Below are positions 1 to 10,800 of a stretch of DNA of 64,000 nt, piece by piece. Numbering within the stretch: position 1 is the stretch's first letter; each line of letters opens with the position of its first letter. The translations under genes and the position numbers were made by a program. Origin of the DNA: Undaria pinnatifida (Eukaryota; Sar; Phaeophyceae; Laminariales; Alariaceae); assembly GCA_012845835.1 (NCBI GenBank), contig JABAKD010000009.1, positions 9,973,785 through 10,037,784 on the forward strand. The letters run 5' to 3'. The notes under the pieces were generated by a model. That model had not been told where the DNA came from and did no database searches. It was given only the letters and a program-made list of their open reading frames with translations.

Positions 1-2032
1 TTGCTTTGCTGATCGCGGTTGATATACAGCACTGGTCGGCACGGCCGTGTCGCCCAGCGGTGCTTTTGCTTAGTATTGTGATTGCTGTTGATATACGGCT
101 GCGCCAAATATGCTTTCGCTTTGCTGACCGCGGTTGATATTCCGCGCTGGTGATGTACAGCTGCGGCAGATATGCTTTTGATTCACTGAACGCGGTTGAT
201 ATACCACGCTGGTGATATACAGTTGCGCCATATATGCCTTTGCCTTGCTGATTGCGGTTGATGTCCTGCCCTCGTCGGCTGCGTCGCCCAGCAGGGCTTT
301 CGCTTAAAGTTTTGATTGCTGTTGATACACAGCTATACCGCGCTGCTGGTGATATACGGCTGTGCCAGATAGTGCTAGATATGCTTCGCTTCGCTGATCG
401 CAGTTGATATACCGCGCTGGTAATACGCAGTTGCGCTAAATAGGCATTTGCTTGGCTAATCTCGCAGTTGATATTCCGCCCTGGTCGACACGGCTGTGTC
501 CTCCAGAAGCCCTTTCGCTTTAGTTTTGATTGCTGTTCATATGCAGCTATACCGCGCTAGTGATATACAGCTGCGCCAGATATGCTCTTGCTTTGCTGAT
601 TGCGGTTGATACACCACTCTGGTCGACACGGTTGTGTCGTCCAGAAGGGTTTTCGCTTCAGTTTTCTGATTGCTGTTGAATCCGGCGCGCCAGACATTAT
701 TTTGCTTTGCTGATCGCGGTTTATATACAGCGGCACCAATTGCGTTTTGCGTTGCTGAATGCGGTTGATTTACGGCGCTGGTGATAACAGCTGTGTCATA
801 GATGCCTTTGGTTTGCTGATCGCGGTGAATTTACCGCTCTGGCAGTCACGACCGTGTCGTCCAGCAGCGCTGTCGCTTTGGTGTCCTGACCGCTGTTGAT
901 ATATTGCTACGACAGTATGTTTTCGCTCGGCTGATCGCGGTTGATACACCGCACTTTGATATGCAGCTGTGCCAGATATACTTTCTTTCTGTGGATCGCA
1001 GTTGATATACCGCTCTGCTGGACACGGCAGTGTGGCCCAGAAGTGCTTTTGCTTTCCTGATCGTGGTTGATATACGACTGGATTAGTTATGTTTTCGCGT
1101 TGCCGATTGGTTATACCGCAGTGGGGACATACACACTTCATGGCCGGCTGGGCCAAACGTGCTTTCGCTCTGCTGATCACCATGGATGTACGGCTATGCC
1201 AGATATGCTTTCGCGCTGCTGACCGTGGTTACATCGCTCTGGTCGACACGACTGTCGCCCAGCAGCGTTTTCGCTTTGCTGCTCGGGGTTGATATGCAGC
1301 TGTGCCTTTTGTACTTTCGCCTTGAAAAAATCGCGGGCGCGGGTGTGCCTGAGGGAGATGGTTTTGCCGATCGCTGTTGATATACAGGGGTCGCAGATAT
1401 TCTTTCGCTTTGCGGATCGCGGGGATCTACCGCTCTGGTCGACACGGTTGTGGCGTCTTGAATGGCCTTCGCTTTGCTGTTTGTTGACATACGACTGGGC
1501 TGGGCGTATTTTGATTTGACGATACGCGTCTAGGCGATCTCGCTGGGCCGATCGCGGTTGATGTGCCGCCCTGGTCGACTGATCGCGGTTAATGTACCGC
1601 CCTGGTCGACACGGCTGCGTCGTCCAGCAGTGCATCTGCTTCCTTGCTCACGGTTGATACACGGCTGGGTTAGTTGTATTTTGCTGTGCTGATTAGTTAG
1701 GCTGCTCATTGACATGGTGGTATTACGGTTGCTATCGGTTGCTATTGTTTCGCTCCTCGCTAGCAATATATCGCTTCCATAGGCACGGCGGTGCCAGCGG
1801 GCTCTGCGTCGCTGACGTCGGTACGGCAGTAGCAGCGGTTTTTTGTTCCGCTGGCCTCGGTACGTTGTGCTGCCACCTCTCTGGTCGCTGGTTGGGTGTA
1901 GTGGATATACCACCATCGCTGGATCGGCTTTGCCGGGGATATGTTGTCTTGCCAGTTGCTGAGGTACACAGATGGTTCGGCTGTCTTCATTGCCGCGGCT
2001 GACTTCGGATCGCGGCTGAGATACAGCTATGG

Positions 2033-2306
2033 CGGACATGGGTCAGCGTTGTGACCGCTATACCACTCGTTACTGTTGATATACACTTCATGCTGACGCA
2101 GTTTAATCAGAGGCGACTGCGTGTGTCGCGGGTTGCGGGGTTACACAGCTAGGGTTGGTGTGCTGACAACGCCGTTGCAGTCGATACGGCATATATCTCG
2201 GATGCCGATGCCGCTGCTCCCTTGTCTTCTCACCGACGCGCGCGGGTTACGGTTTAATAATGGGCGGGGTTACCATGTGGCAGGTTAACCCGCTTCTGCT
2301 GCGAGA
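2033..2306 (+). repeat. Dispersed ~280-bp block, copy 1
   Basis: This block lies inside the minisatellite and recurs at 3812-4100. Shared landmarks in the same order are GACATGGGGTCAG-like, CTATACCxCTCGTTACT, GCAGTTTAATCAGAGG, GTGCTGACAAC, GGCTACGGTTT and AACCCGCTTCTGCTGCGAG. A third, shorter copy lies at about 2478-2640. It is longer and better conserved than the surrounding 60-bp unit, so it looks like a higher-order repeat or an inserted sequence duplicated with the array. Confidence 0.7.
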
Positions 2307-3811
2307 GATAGAGACTTTGCGAAACAACATCGGAACGAACTCATGGTCTAACTTCGCTGGTTGCTGGTTGGTTGCGGTTAGCGCACGTATCTTGCTGGTT
2401 GCTGTGTTCATCCAGATGTTGACAATTATCTTCGTGCCGCTACTGATTCACGAGTCGCGGTTGAGACACAGTTGTTGGTGACATGGGTCAGGGTGGCGAC
2501 CGCTATACCGACCGCTATACCGACCGCTGTACCTCTCTTTACTGTGGATATACAGTTCATGCTGATGCAGTTTCATCAGGGATGGCTGCATGTTTCGCTT
2601 GTTGCGGTGGTTACACAGCTATCGTTGACGTGCGCAGATCGAACAGTTATCACTGGCTCGGCTGCACCAGATGCTTTTGCTTTGCGGATTGCTGTGGGTA
2701 CTAATACCCCCTTTGGGACTTCGGAGAGCAACGTTGACGAATATAACTGGCAATTGCAGGGTCAGCCACACGACGTTACACGGGGTGCTAGCTTAAGGAG
2801 TGGGAATTTTCATGTGCGACTCCAACGCAAGAAGCTGCGCGATACGCGCGTAGCATGACACACCGTGTGCTACGCACTCATGCTATGACGATGACCGCCT
2901 TTCTTACTTGTTTTATCGCTATGCGTGGGCTCCGAAAGGGGTAATGTCGGTATTAATGTGGGTATACAGCTGTCGCTGACACACGGCTGTGTGGATATGC
3001 CACCATCATTGGCACTGTTGTGCCAGAGATGGTTTCACTTTGCTGATCACTGTTGATATACAGCTGTGCCAAAAGTACTTTCGCTTTGCGGGTTGCTGCT
3101 AACATACAGCTATTGCCCACACTGATGTGTTGTCGCTGTTGCCTCGCTAGTCGCCGTTGATAGTCGTTGATCACTGTCGCTGTTGATATACAGCGGTTGA
3201 TGGCACAGCTGTCATATTGGCTGTTTCGTCGCTGATTGCTGTTATACGACGATCTCCGGCGCGGGCTATTGACTGTTGCTTCGCTGATCAATGTTGGTAT
3301 ACAACAATCTCCGGCGCAGCCGTGCCGGAGCTGCTTTGCGTGACTGCTGACGTGGCTGGGGTATGGTTGCGGTGGCTTCGCTAGTCGCTGTCGGTATACA
3401 GCAATCACGAGCACGGTTGTGCCAGAGGCTCTACTTCGCTGACCTCGGCGTGGCAGTGCCAGAGGCTTCTGGTTGGCGGATCTCGGCCCGGCGGTGCTGG
3501 AGGCTTTGTTTTTGCTGATCTCTATAGATATACAGCTATGACTGGCACGGCGGTATTATCTCTGGGCCGCTGCAGTTGATTTGCTTGTTGCTGATGATAG
3601 TTTCTGGGTGCTGTATCAATATATAAAAGCTATCGATCACACGACTGTGTCCATACATAATGGCCGCTGCTTCGTGGATTGAGATTGTTGTACCATCATC
3701 GCTATCACGGCGGTGCCGGAGATGCTTTTGCCTAGCTGATTGCTGATGTCAAACAGATACTGACGCCTGTCTTCGTCGCCGCTATTGCTTCGCAAGTCGC
3801 GGTTGACAGAC

Positions 3812-4100
3812 AGTTATGGCTGACATGGGGTCAGAGTTGCGCCCGCTATACCGCTCGTTACTCTGTCAATATGCATGTAATGCTTACGCAGTTTAATCAG
3901 AGGTGATAGTGTGTATCGCTGGTGGCAGTGATTACACATCTATGGTTGATGTGCTGACAACGTGCTTACAGTCGACACTGCATACATTTCAACGGATACC
4001 GAGACGGCTGCCCCCATGTCTTCCTACCTACGCGCGGGGGCTACGGTTTGATAACGGGCGGGTGTCGCGGTATGGCGGGTAAACCCGCTTCTGCTGCGAG
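3812..4100 (+). repeat. Dispersed ~280-bp block, copy 2
   Basis: This is the second copy of the block at 2033-2306, in the same orientation and with the same order of landmarks. It ends at AACCCGCTTCTGCTGCGAG, where the minisatellite stops and unrelated GC-rich sequence begins. Confidence 0.7.
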
Positions 4101-5398
4101 GACTCGACACGCTAAATACAGCTCGTCCGCAGCCCAGTACAGGTACCTTTCGACGGCCCCATCCCCGGGTCCCTCTCCACGTGAATTGGGCGTACATGCA
4201 CCGGCAGGGTGTACGCCGCGACGGGTGGGTGGGCGCATCGCTGACCCAGCAGCCCCCAACCCCCCTCGATCTGGGCGCTGCGCGGATAAGAACGCAACGC
4301 CCTCGCGCCAGGGAAGTTGGAGGTCGGGACGGGGTCGGGGTCGCCGGGGAGGCGGCGACCGCGGCCTACTCGCTTCTCCTGCCATTCCGCCGCCCGCCCC
4401 CGGTTCGCCCGGGCGATAGCTGAGCGGGCTGACTATAAATCTCGGTTGCAGGCCCTGTTTAATTTTCATTTTTGTTTGATTTTTATTTTTTTTTGCTAGC
4501 TACTGATAGTATCGCAGACACATGCGTGACTCATGGCAGCTGTTCCTATTTCGTTACATCATAATTTGGCTGTTAGGTAATGGTAGGTAGGAGTGGCCCG
4601 GAGTCGCGCTGTTAGTGTCTGTGCTACCGTCAGGTTTTCTCGATGGGTTGGCTGGACACACAGCATCACTTCGACGCTCGCTTAGTTGTTTAGCAGAACA
4701 AGGGGCGTGAAATGTTTCCCCCCGGTTCTAACGTACGATGCTGCGTATTGACATTCAGATAGTCTTGTATTGGCATTCGCGGTAGGTGGGCGCGGATGAA
4801 TGGCTCTGGCACCTAAATCATCGCCAGACTGGCGTGCGGCCTATTCTACCCCCAATTCCACAGCTTTCCGCCGAACATCGGTGGGGGGACACATGGGCGA
4901 TTCTCAACCCCTCGCCCACATTGCCTGTTTCGGCAGACGTATTTAGGGACCCGATGCAATGGCCGCTCCGACGGTGGTCGTGGCATGCCCCGGCGTAGGA
5001 CGCCGGCCCGGGGGGGTGCGCGTTTGTGCCGGGTTTCGTGCGCAAACACGAAGCGGTTTGGGACGAACTCGTCCTGCAGGAACACCCACTCCGTGACGAG
5101 CTTACATCATGCTGATGCTTGGAACATGGAACAAGCAGTACCGAGGTACCATGTATGTTTTACGGTGATTACTGCTGCTCTTACGGGGAGCACCTATCAA
5201 ACCAGTGACGGTGCTTCTAAGCGAACGCAAAAGTAGGCTAATCCTAATTGATTTACCACACCCGCCGGTCCTTCGCCTCGTGCACGCCACTGTATGAAAA
5301 CAATTTTTAAGAAGTTTGGGTGAGGCGACGACCCCAGTCCGGTAGCCAATGCAGAGTATAAGAAGCAATGGAAGTATGGGTAGGCCCACCGGCTGGGG
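4101..5398. other. No recognisable gene; GC-rich patch at 4140-4430
   Basis: The first 330 bases are strongly GC-rich, then composition drops abruptly into a T-rich run at 4455-4497. Several overlapping open frames exist on both strands, as expected for GC-rich non-coding DNA, and none shows a known domain. From 4980 to 5110 a plus-strand frame is open but short and breaks soon afterwards. The abrupt edges suggest an inserted or foreign segment, but I cannot name it. Confidence 0.4.
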
Positions 5399-5399
5399 G

Positions 5400-5465
5400 A
5401 GGAGGCCTCATCTAATCCAATACTTACTTTAAATGATCAATGAAGCCGCAGAAGAATACTGCAGT
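5400..5465 (+). repeat. 66-bp direct repeat, copy 1
   Basis: The sequence starting GGAGGCCTCATCTAATCCAA and ending at the CTGCAGTA near 5465 is repeated without visible difference at 6030-6093. The first copy leads into the decayed reading frame at 5433-5801. The second copy carries the same ATG but runs into a stop after 13 codons. Confidence 0.85.
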
Positions 5466-5801
5466 AAAATCGGGTTTCCAGAAAATGAGACATCGATGGT
5501 ACGGAGGTGGCTCCATGATTTGGAACCGGTGAATTACTTGGAGAATCTAGGCCACATCGATCATTGTGCATGTTTCCCACGAACCCAAAGCCAGAGAACA
5601 TACGTTGAATGAGAAATACTGACCATCCCACCCACCCAGCTTATGCATGCAGTAGTTTCTTGTTTTACAACCTTTGCGGACCGGAGAAGTCTGCGAGCGC
5701 CTTGCCACACTCAGCCCCGTGCGGAAGCAACCAGAGATGTCTTCAAATGGATCCAAGATTGGAACAAAGCTGTTGGTTTCGGCCTACTTGAGCCTATCTG
5801 A
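5433..5801 (+). pseudogene. Decayed reading frame, unknown element
   Basis: One frame from the ATG at 5433 is open for 59 codons to a TGA at 5610, then open again for 62 codons to a TGA at 5799. The translation is hydrophilic, with a balanced acidic and basic composition, and reads like a globular protein rather than noise (it contains EEYCSKIGFPENE and later FKWIQDWNKAVGFGLLEPI). I recognise no family. The frame starts inside a 66-bp direct repeat, so it may belong to a mobile element. The internal stop argues that it is dead. Confidence 0.35.
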
Positions 5802-5968
5802 GGCACAGTACCGGAGCCACAACCATTGTCTTCAACCCCCGCCCAACGGGCAAGAACAAGAGGAAGCAGAAACCATTTCGGACCACCCTAGACATCCTGC
5901 GTGCTGAGTAGCTGCTGCGCCGTGTTTTGTTTAGTTTATTATATTTATTTTATTTTCCAGGATTACAG

Positions 5969-6033
5969 CCGCGCTGAGCGCTCAGCGCGGAGGTACATCC
6001 CGGGCGAGGCCCTCCTGCTTCGGGGCAGGAGGC
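5969..6033. repeat. Two GC-rich palindromes
   Basis: A perfect 22-bp palindrome (CCGCGCTGAGCGCTCAGCGC plus GG) lies at 5969-5990. A second hairpin at 6009-6033 has an 8-bp stem CCTCCTGC/GCAGGAGG around a TTCGGG loop. They follow a T-rich, A-poor run and precede the second copy of the 66-bp direct repeat. Similar hairpins with CTTCGG loops occur at 34996-35014 and 44248-44262. Confidence 0.75.
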
Positions 6034-6093
6034 CTCATCTAATCCAATACTTACTTTAAATGATCAATGAAGCCGCAGAAGAATACTGCAGTA
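6030..6093 (+). repeat. 66-bp direct repeat, copy 2
   Basis: This is a near-perfect second copy of 5400-5465, following a GC-rich hairpin. The identity of the two copies, set in otherwise unrelated flanks about 630 bp apart, points to a recent local duplication or to the terminal repeats of a small element. Confidence 0.85.
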
Positions 6094-6099
6094 TCACAT

Positions 6100-7240
6100 A
6101 GCCAGTACGGCGGGTTTACAACAAATATTGCTAATACTGTTAATGTTAATACTACATACCAGGGTAGTTTATACCGGTACTTTGTAGTTTGTACTCTTGT
6201 CATTCTCCGTATCTTGGAAACTACCGGTATCGCAACAAACAAAATATCTGCACACCCATTCACAACTAGACTATACCTGGCACTATAAGATAATATCACA
6301 ACTACGCACGGCAGCCAGTTCATTTCCTTGACGATCCCGGCACGAATCAAGATAGCGCTGTCTTCTACCCGGCATGTTGCGGTTATTTTGGAACGGAGAG
6401 CTTCCTGTGGTGCTTCCAAGACCAATGAGGTACGTAGAACCCTGGCGTCGTACGGCACAGCTGAGCCCCTTGGCGCTGGAATGTTCTGCTCCGACTGGGT
6501 TTGATTGAAGTCTGAGGAGTCGCCGTTGGAACTGAGCATCATACGATTTCTTGCGTTGTCCGTGGTAAATGGATCCTGTTTTACATCTCGGGCTTTTGCA
6601 ATTCTCCGCAATTTCCGTATCATCACACGTCGTACGAATCCCGCTTCTTTTTTTGATTCCCCTTCCCAACCGGTACAAAATTTCAGCTGTTGATGCCCCC
6701 TTCACAACCAACACACACACGCATGCAATCAAGCTGCCTGACGAGGGCACGGAAACATATGAAACATTGTTCAAACAATCCTTTTTCGAGAAACGCTTAC
6801 GGCGGCGTGTGTCTCAAACGATGCATCTCTGAGTTCCGGATCGCTGATAGGGTGGGAACGCACCGCACTGTATATATACGTACTCGCACAAGGATCTGTA
6901 GTCCGTTGCGTTAAAAAATATACCGAGAGGTATGCTGTAACGATACCTTCGTTGGCCCCTATGTTGGATAATAATATGCGACCAACCTCTGTCCTGTGTT
7001 GGATAACAATGCTTCTTGCCCAACCTCTAGACTAACCTTGGTGTCATACTCGTGTAGCCCAGTTGGCATTTCCTCCACGCTTGAGCAGAGTACATGCACG
7101 TACGCCAAAAAGCCGCCCGCTCTGCAAGGCATACCTACGTACGCGATTGGTGTAGACTAGTAAGGTAGGGAGCGCTGTTTTCGTTAACAATCGGAGCAAC
7201 GACAACGTTTACCTACCTAACCGCGTTGATAAGTATTTTA
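6100..7240. other. No feature seen
   Basis: Mixed composition with short overlapping open frames on both strands. The longest, on the minus strand at 6051-6626, has no recognisable motif and overlaps others of similar length. I see no gene here. Confidence 0.4.
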
Positions 7241-7248
7241 TTTGGTTT

Positions 7249-7297
7249 TCATTGGCCTACTTGCTGATTGTTGCGCCTCTGCGAACGAGACCGTTTC
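7249..7297 (+). promoter_or_regulatory. Conserved upstream block, gene A, distal copy
   Basis: TTCATTGGCCTA is followed some 30 bases later by GACCGTTT. The same pair recurs closer to gene A at 7479-7525, upstream of gene B at 24313-24358 and upstream of gene C at 42468-42508. The first part contains an inverted CCAAT box (ATTGG) in A and B; the second resembles an AACCGTT MYB-type core. Function is inferred from conservation only. Confidence 0.35.
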
Positions 7298-7478
7298 ATT
7301 TAAAGCACAAGTACTCATCATGAGCTAAAGATACATAGCCAACGCACCGCCCGCTCTCGTACAAGACACACAGCTGGCGTAGTGCGGTCGGAATAGTGTT
7401 TTGCACCATTATTATCAACAAAAAGCAACGACAACAATCTACCTGCTTAACTGCTTTGTGCAGTTATTATTATAGTCT

Positions 7479-7525
7479 TCATTGGCCTACTGATTATTCC
7501 GACTCTGCAAATGAAACCGTCAAAA
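7479..7525 (+). promoter_or_regulatory. Conserved upstream block, gene A, proximal copy
   Basis: TTCATTGGCCTACT is followed by GAAACCGTC, about 330 bp before the ATG of gene A. Matching blocks sit 380 bp before gene B and 285 bp before gene C. The local duplication with 7249-7297 means gene A has two such blocks. Confidence 0.4.
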
Positions 7526-7813
7526 TGAAAAGATTCAACATAGCCAACGTACAGAAAGATATGCCAACCTCCGTTCTACCATATATTTCCTCGGGCCGTC
7601 GATCTTCAATCGCCGACCGCCCACTGCATGGCAGCGATACTACGAGAAAAACTGCTCAGCGTCTGCTGAACAAGCTTCAGCTAGGTGACGTTGCGTTGAC
7701 GACTGCTGCTGTTCTGATACAGTAGACTATACTGTCGCACGAAATTGCTTATCGATCTCGGTTGTTTTCGATGGGTCGGGCATCCTCTTGATTCGCTCCC
7801 AGCGGCTGCCAGC

Positions 7814-10800
7814 ATGATGCGGACGGTGAGACGAAGAAGGAGCTGGAAAGCTCCGTTTTTATCGGACCTTGGCCCAGCAGAAATTGGCCAAGAAATCCTC
7901 GCAGGGGTCATGGGGTGGCAGACGGTGGTCACGTCACTTGAATTCTGTGAGTACGGAGGATACGGAATGGACGTGTGAAGTTTCCTTTGCACCCGGTTTG
8001 GGTTACTCGTCCCAGTAGGTATGATGTCGTTGGGGATATTTCAGGATCCGACACCGCTTCTTCTTTGTGTGAAACGCACGGTGCGTATCCATAAAGGATG
8101 TTCCGTTGCAGGGATTGCTCGGGGTTTGGCCACCGCGGTAATTTTCAGGCGGAACGCGGTCACCACGGGATAGCACCTTCGGAGACTGCTCTATGTGTTT
8201 TAGATATTGAAGACTATAGATCAAACGATATTGTCTCCTGAAACGATAAGGAGAAATACTAATAGGAATCGGGAACCGGCATAAATAATTATACCAGGTA
8301 TGTTGTTTGTTGTTCCAGAGAGAATTCGGCGTTATGGTTCATAGTTTTTTCTGGTGGAGTACGTACGTAGCTTCCTTTGACAGCGCTTTGACAGCGCAGC
8401 AGCTGGCATTGTTTGGTTGGTCGCGCTTTTGGAGATACCAGGTGAATACCGCACGGGATGGTGTTGGCAGACTGGTAGACCACGCGAACAGACAGAGGTA
8501 TTGTTTACAACTGGATAGCGGTCGCTCACTGGACCAGATAATTCGTGATTTCGTGATTTTCGACTTCATCGCTAGGCGGCGAATCGGGGAATTAGCGAGA
8601 GCAAGAAGCAACATCCAAGGCGATATGATTGCACCCCTTTGGCCGCTTGCCATTTCTTAATCCTCATCCCGAAAAAGATGGGTGTGCCGAGGGAGTCTTT
8701 GGCGTCATTTGCCGGTACAGAGAAAATCCGTCACTACATAGTAACCTTATATCGGCTGCGCTCATGGGCCAAAGCACCCCTGTACCGGGACGTAGCCACA
8801 AACGCCCGTTCTCACTCATTATTGTTTTCTTTCGCAGACGTAGATGGAAGCTTTCATGAAGTTTCCACCACTTCCACGGAAGTATCCACTACCTCCACTG
8901 AAGCTTCCACTACCTCCACGGTAGCTTCCACTACTTTCTTCTCGGAAAACGCTTACATCGAAGCTTCCACTTCTTCCTCCATCGAAGCCTCCGCGAAATT
9001 TCGAACAATTTCATGGATTTTTGCGATGCTTCTGCGGAAGCTTTGGCTACTATTTCATACTATGGTTTGATACTGCCATGGAAGCTTTCGTAAGCTATTT
9101 TCATGGATTACTTCATCAACTTCCATGGGAATGCTTCTTCAATGGAAGTACACGGAAGCTCCCAAGCACAGCGACCTAGAGTTTACCCACATACAGCGAC
9201 CTAGAATGTTACCAAGCACATCGACCTAGAATCGTTCCACGCACAGCAACATAGATTCTAGCGACTCAAAGCATACGTACCCTAGCACATCGACTTAGAG
9301 GATACCTAAGCATCCTTACCTAAAGCATTGCCAAGGACGTTAGCCTAAAATATTTCCAAGCACAGCGGCCTGTTGGTTATATAGAGCTACCCACTGAAAC
9401 ACGTAGTGACGTGACTAGTTCTATACTTCGTATATCCAACAAAATAATGTCGTGGGTTTCGAGTCCCACCGACTTCATATATGTGACTACGTAGCTCAAT
9501 GGGTAGCGCTATGTAACCAACACGGCCTAGAGTCTTCCGTGTTGTTGTTAACCAACTACTACAGCAGTTGTTGGACGATACACCCCAGCCCCGTGGTATT
9601 TACTCCGCAAAGTTCTCTGGGCTGCCCCAGTGACTACCTGCGAGCTGGACGAACACTCCGCTAGAACTGGTCAATCTGAGGTTTGTGGTACGACGAGATC
9701 TTTGCGATGCATAGTCTATAGACTATATATATCTGTGATGGCGGCGGCAAAATGATAGACACCACTGCTCAATCGTGTTATGATATAGTCTCTACAACCT
9801 CTCCTTACCCCCGCCGCAGACGCTTCGTTGTTCGTGAGCGGCGATGATTCAGATAAACACGCAACAGCCGAAATCTTCATGTGCATCGCGGGCGTGTCTA
9901 CCATTGCGTTCGGCTTGGCCACCAACCTGCCGTTCATTGTGGCTCCGTCGGTGCTGTACGCTGGGCGACAAACCGGGTACGAAACGGAGCTCTCTGTTTG
10001 AAAGAAAGTATTCCCCGCTGTTGTTCGGTATCCTTGGGTATTTACATAGTGATGGCCTGCACATACTCTCTCGTTGCCTGTGTGAATGCGTTAGTATGTT
10101 CGCAGCAGCATTTTCCGGTAGGATGAGGTGCATGTTACACGTGGAAAAAAAGTGCGTGGACACATGCGTGAACCTCGCTTCACGTGAAGGATCAAAGCAG
10201 CAAAAGTTTATCGAGTCCACCCCGCCCCGATATGCCTCCTCATGCCGTATCAGAATCACGATGGGTGGACAGCTGGCTGCCCAAGCCCTTGCGAACGCCG
10301 CGGCGGTTCTGGTGTTCTGGTTTGCATTAAAGCTCAAGCTTGTATCTTACATACCGACGGCACTCCGAATTGGCGCTGGGTACGGTGTAGCAGTGCTGGT
10401 TGGTGTCTTGGGGATGCGCAACCTTGGTCTCCTGGTCGCAGACTCTTTCGTCTTGTCGACGATTACGTGGGAAAGTGTGAGTAAGGTATTTTACCTGGAT
10501 TTTTTTGTCGACGATATTTGACAGGGAAAGACGCCGATTGTCGTGCATGCATACTTACTTGGTGTATCTTACGTCTATTCTAATCGTGCCAGAGCGACGA
10601 ATATATCCCCGACGCTGGTGGTTCTTCAATTAATGCCGTGGCTTGTTCGTGCGATCAACTTTGTGACGTGTAAGCTGGGTCGTTTCGGCGATGTCATGGC
10701 GCCGGACCTCCAACTGATGCTTCGTTTTATTCCTCATGGCCTGTCTTATACGAAGGTTGTTGGTCTTGCAGTTATTACTGCCGCTTCAACGGCGACGTCA

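Larger units (their letters stand above)
1..4100. repeat. Degenerate minisatellite, unit about 55-65 bp
   Basis: The whole stretch is built from imperfect copies of a unit centred on GCTGATCGCGGTTGATATAC, followed by a variable part resembling CTGGTCGACACGGCTGTGTC, then CAGCAGTGCTTTCGCTT. Copies are clear from 1 to about 1650, sparser to 2000, and again near 2950-3550. Unit length and spacing vary, so this is an old, drifting array. On the minus strand the repeat reads open for long runs (for example 1177-1635 and 1530-2039) with a recurring INRDQQSE-like peptide in more than one frame. I see no start context, splice pattern or domain that would make it a gene. Confidence 0.8.

Noticed and set aside
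9151-9370. Regular short repeats resembling a CRISPR array
   Set aside because: Units are degenerate and lack unique spacers of constant length. They lie in an intron of a eukaryotic gene, with no cas genes.
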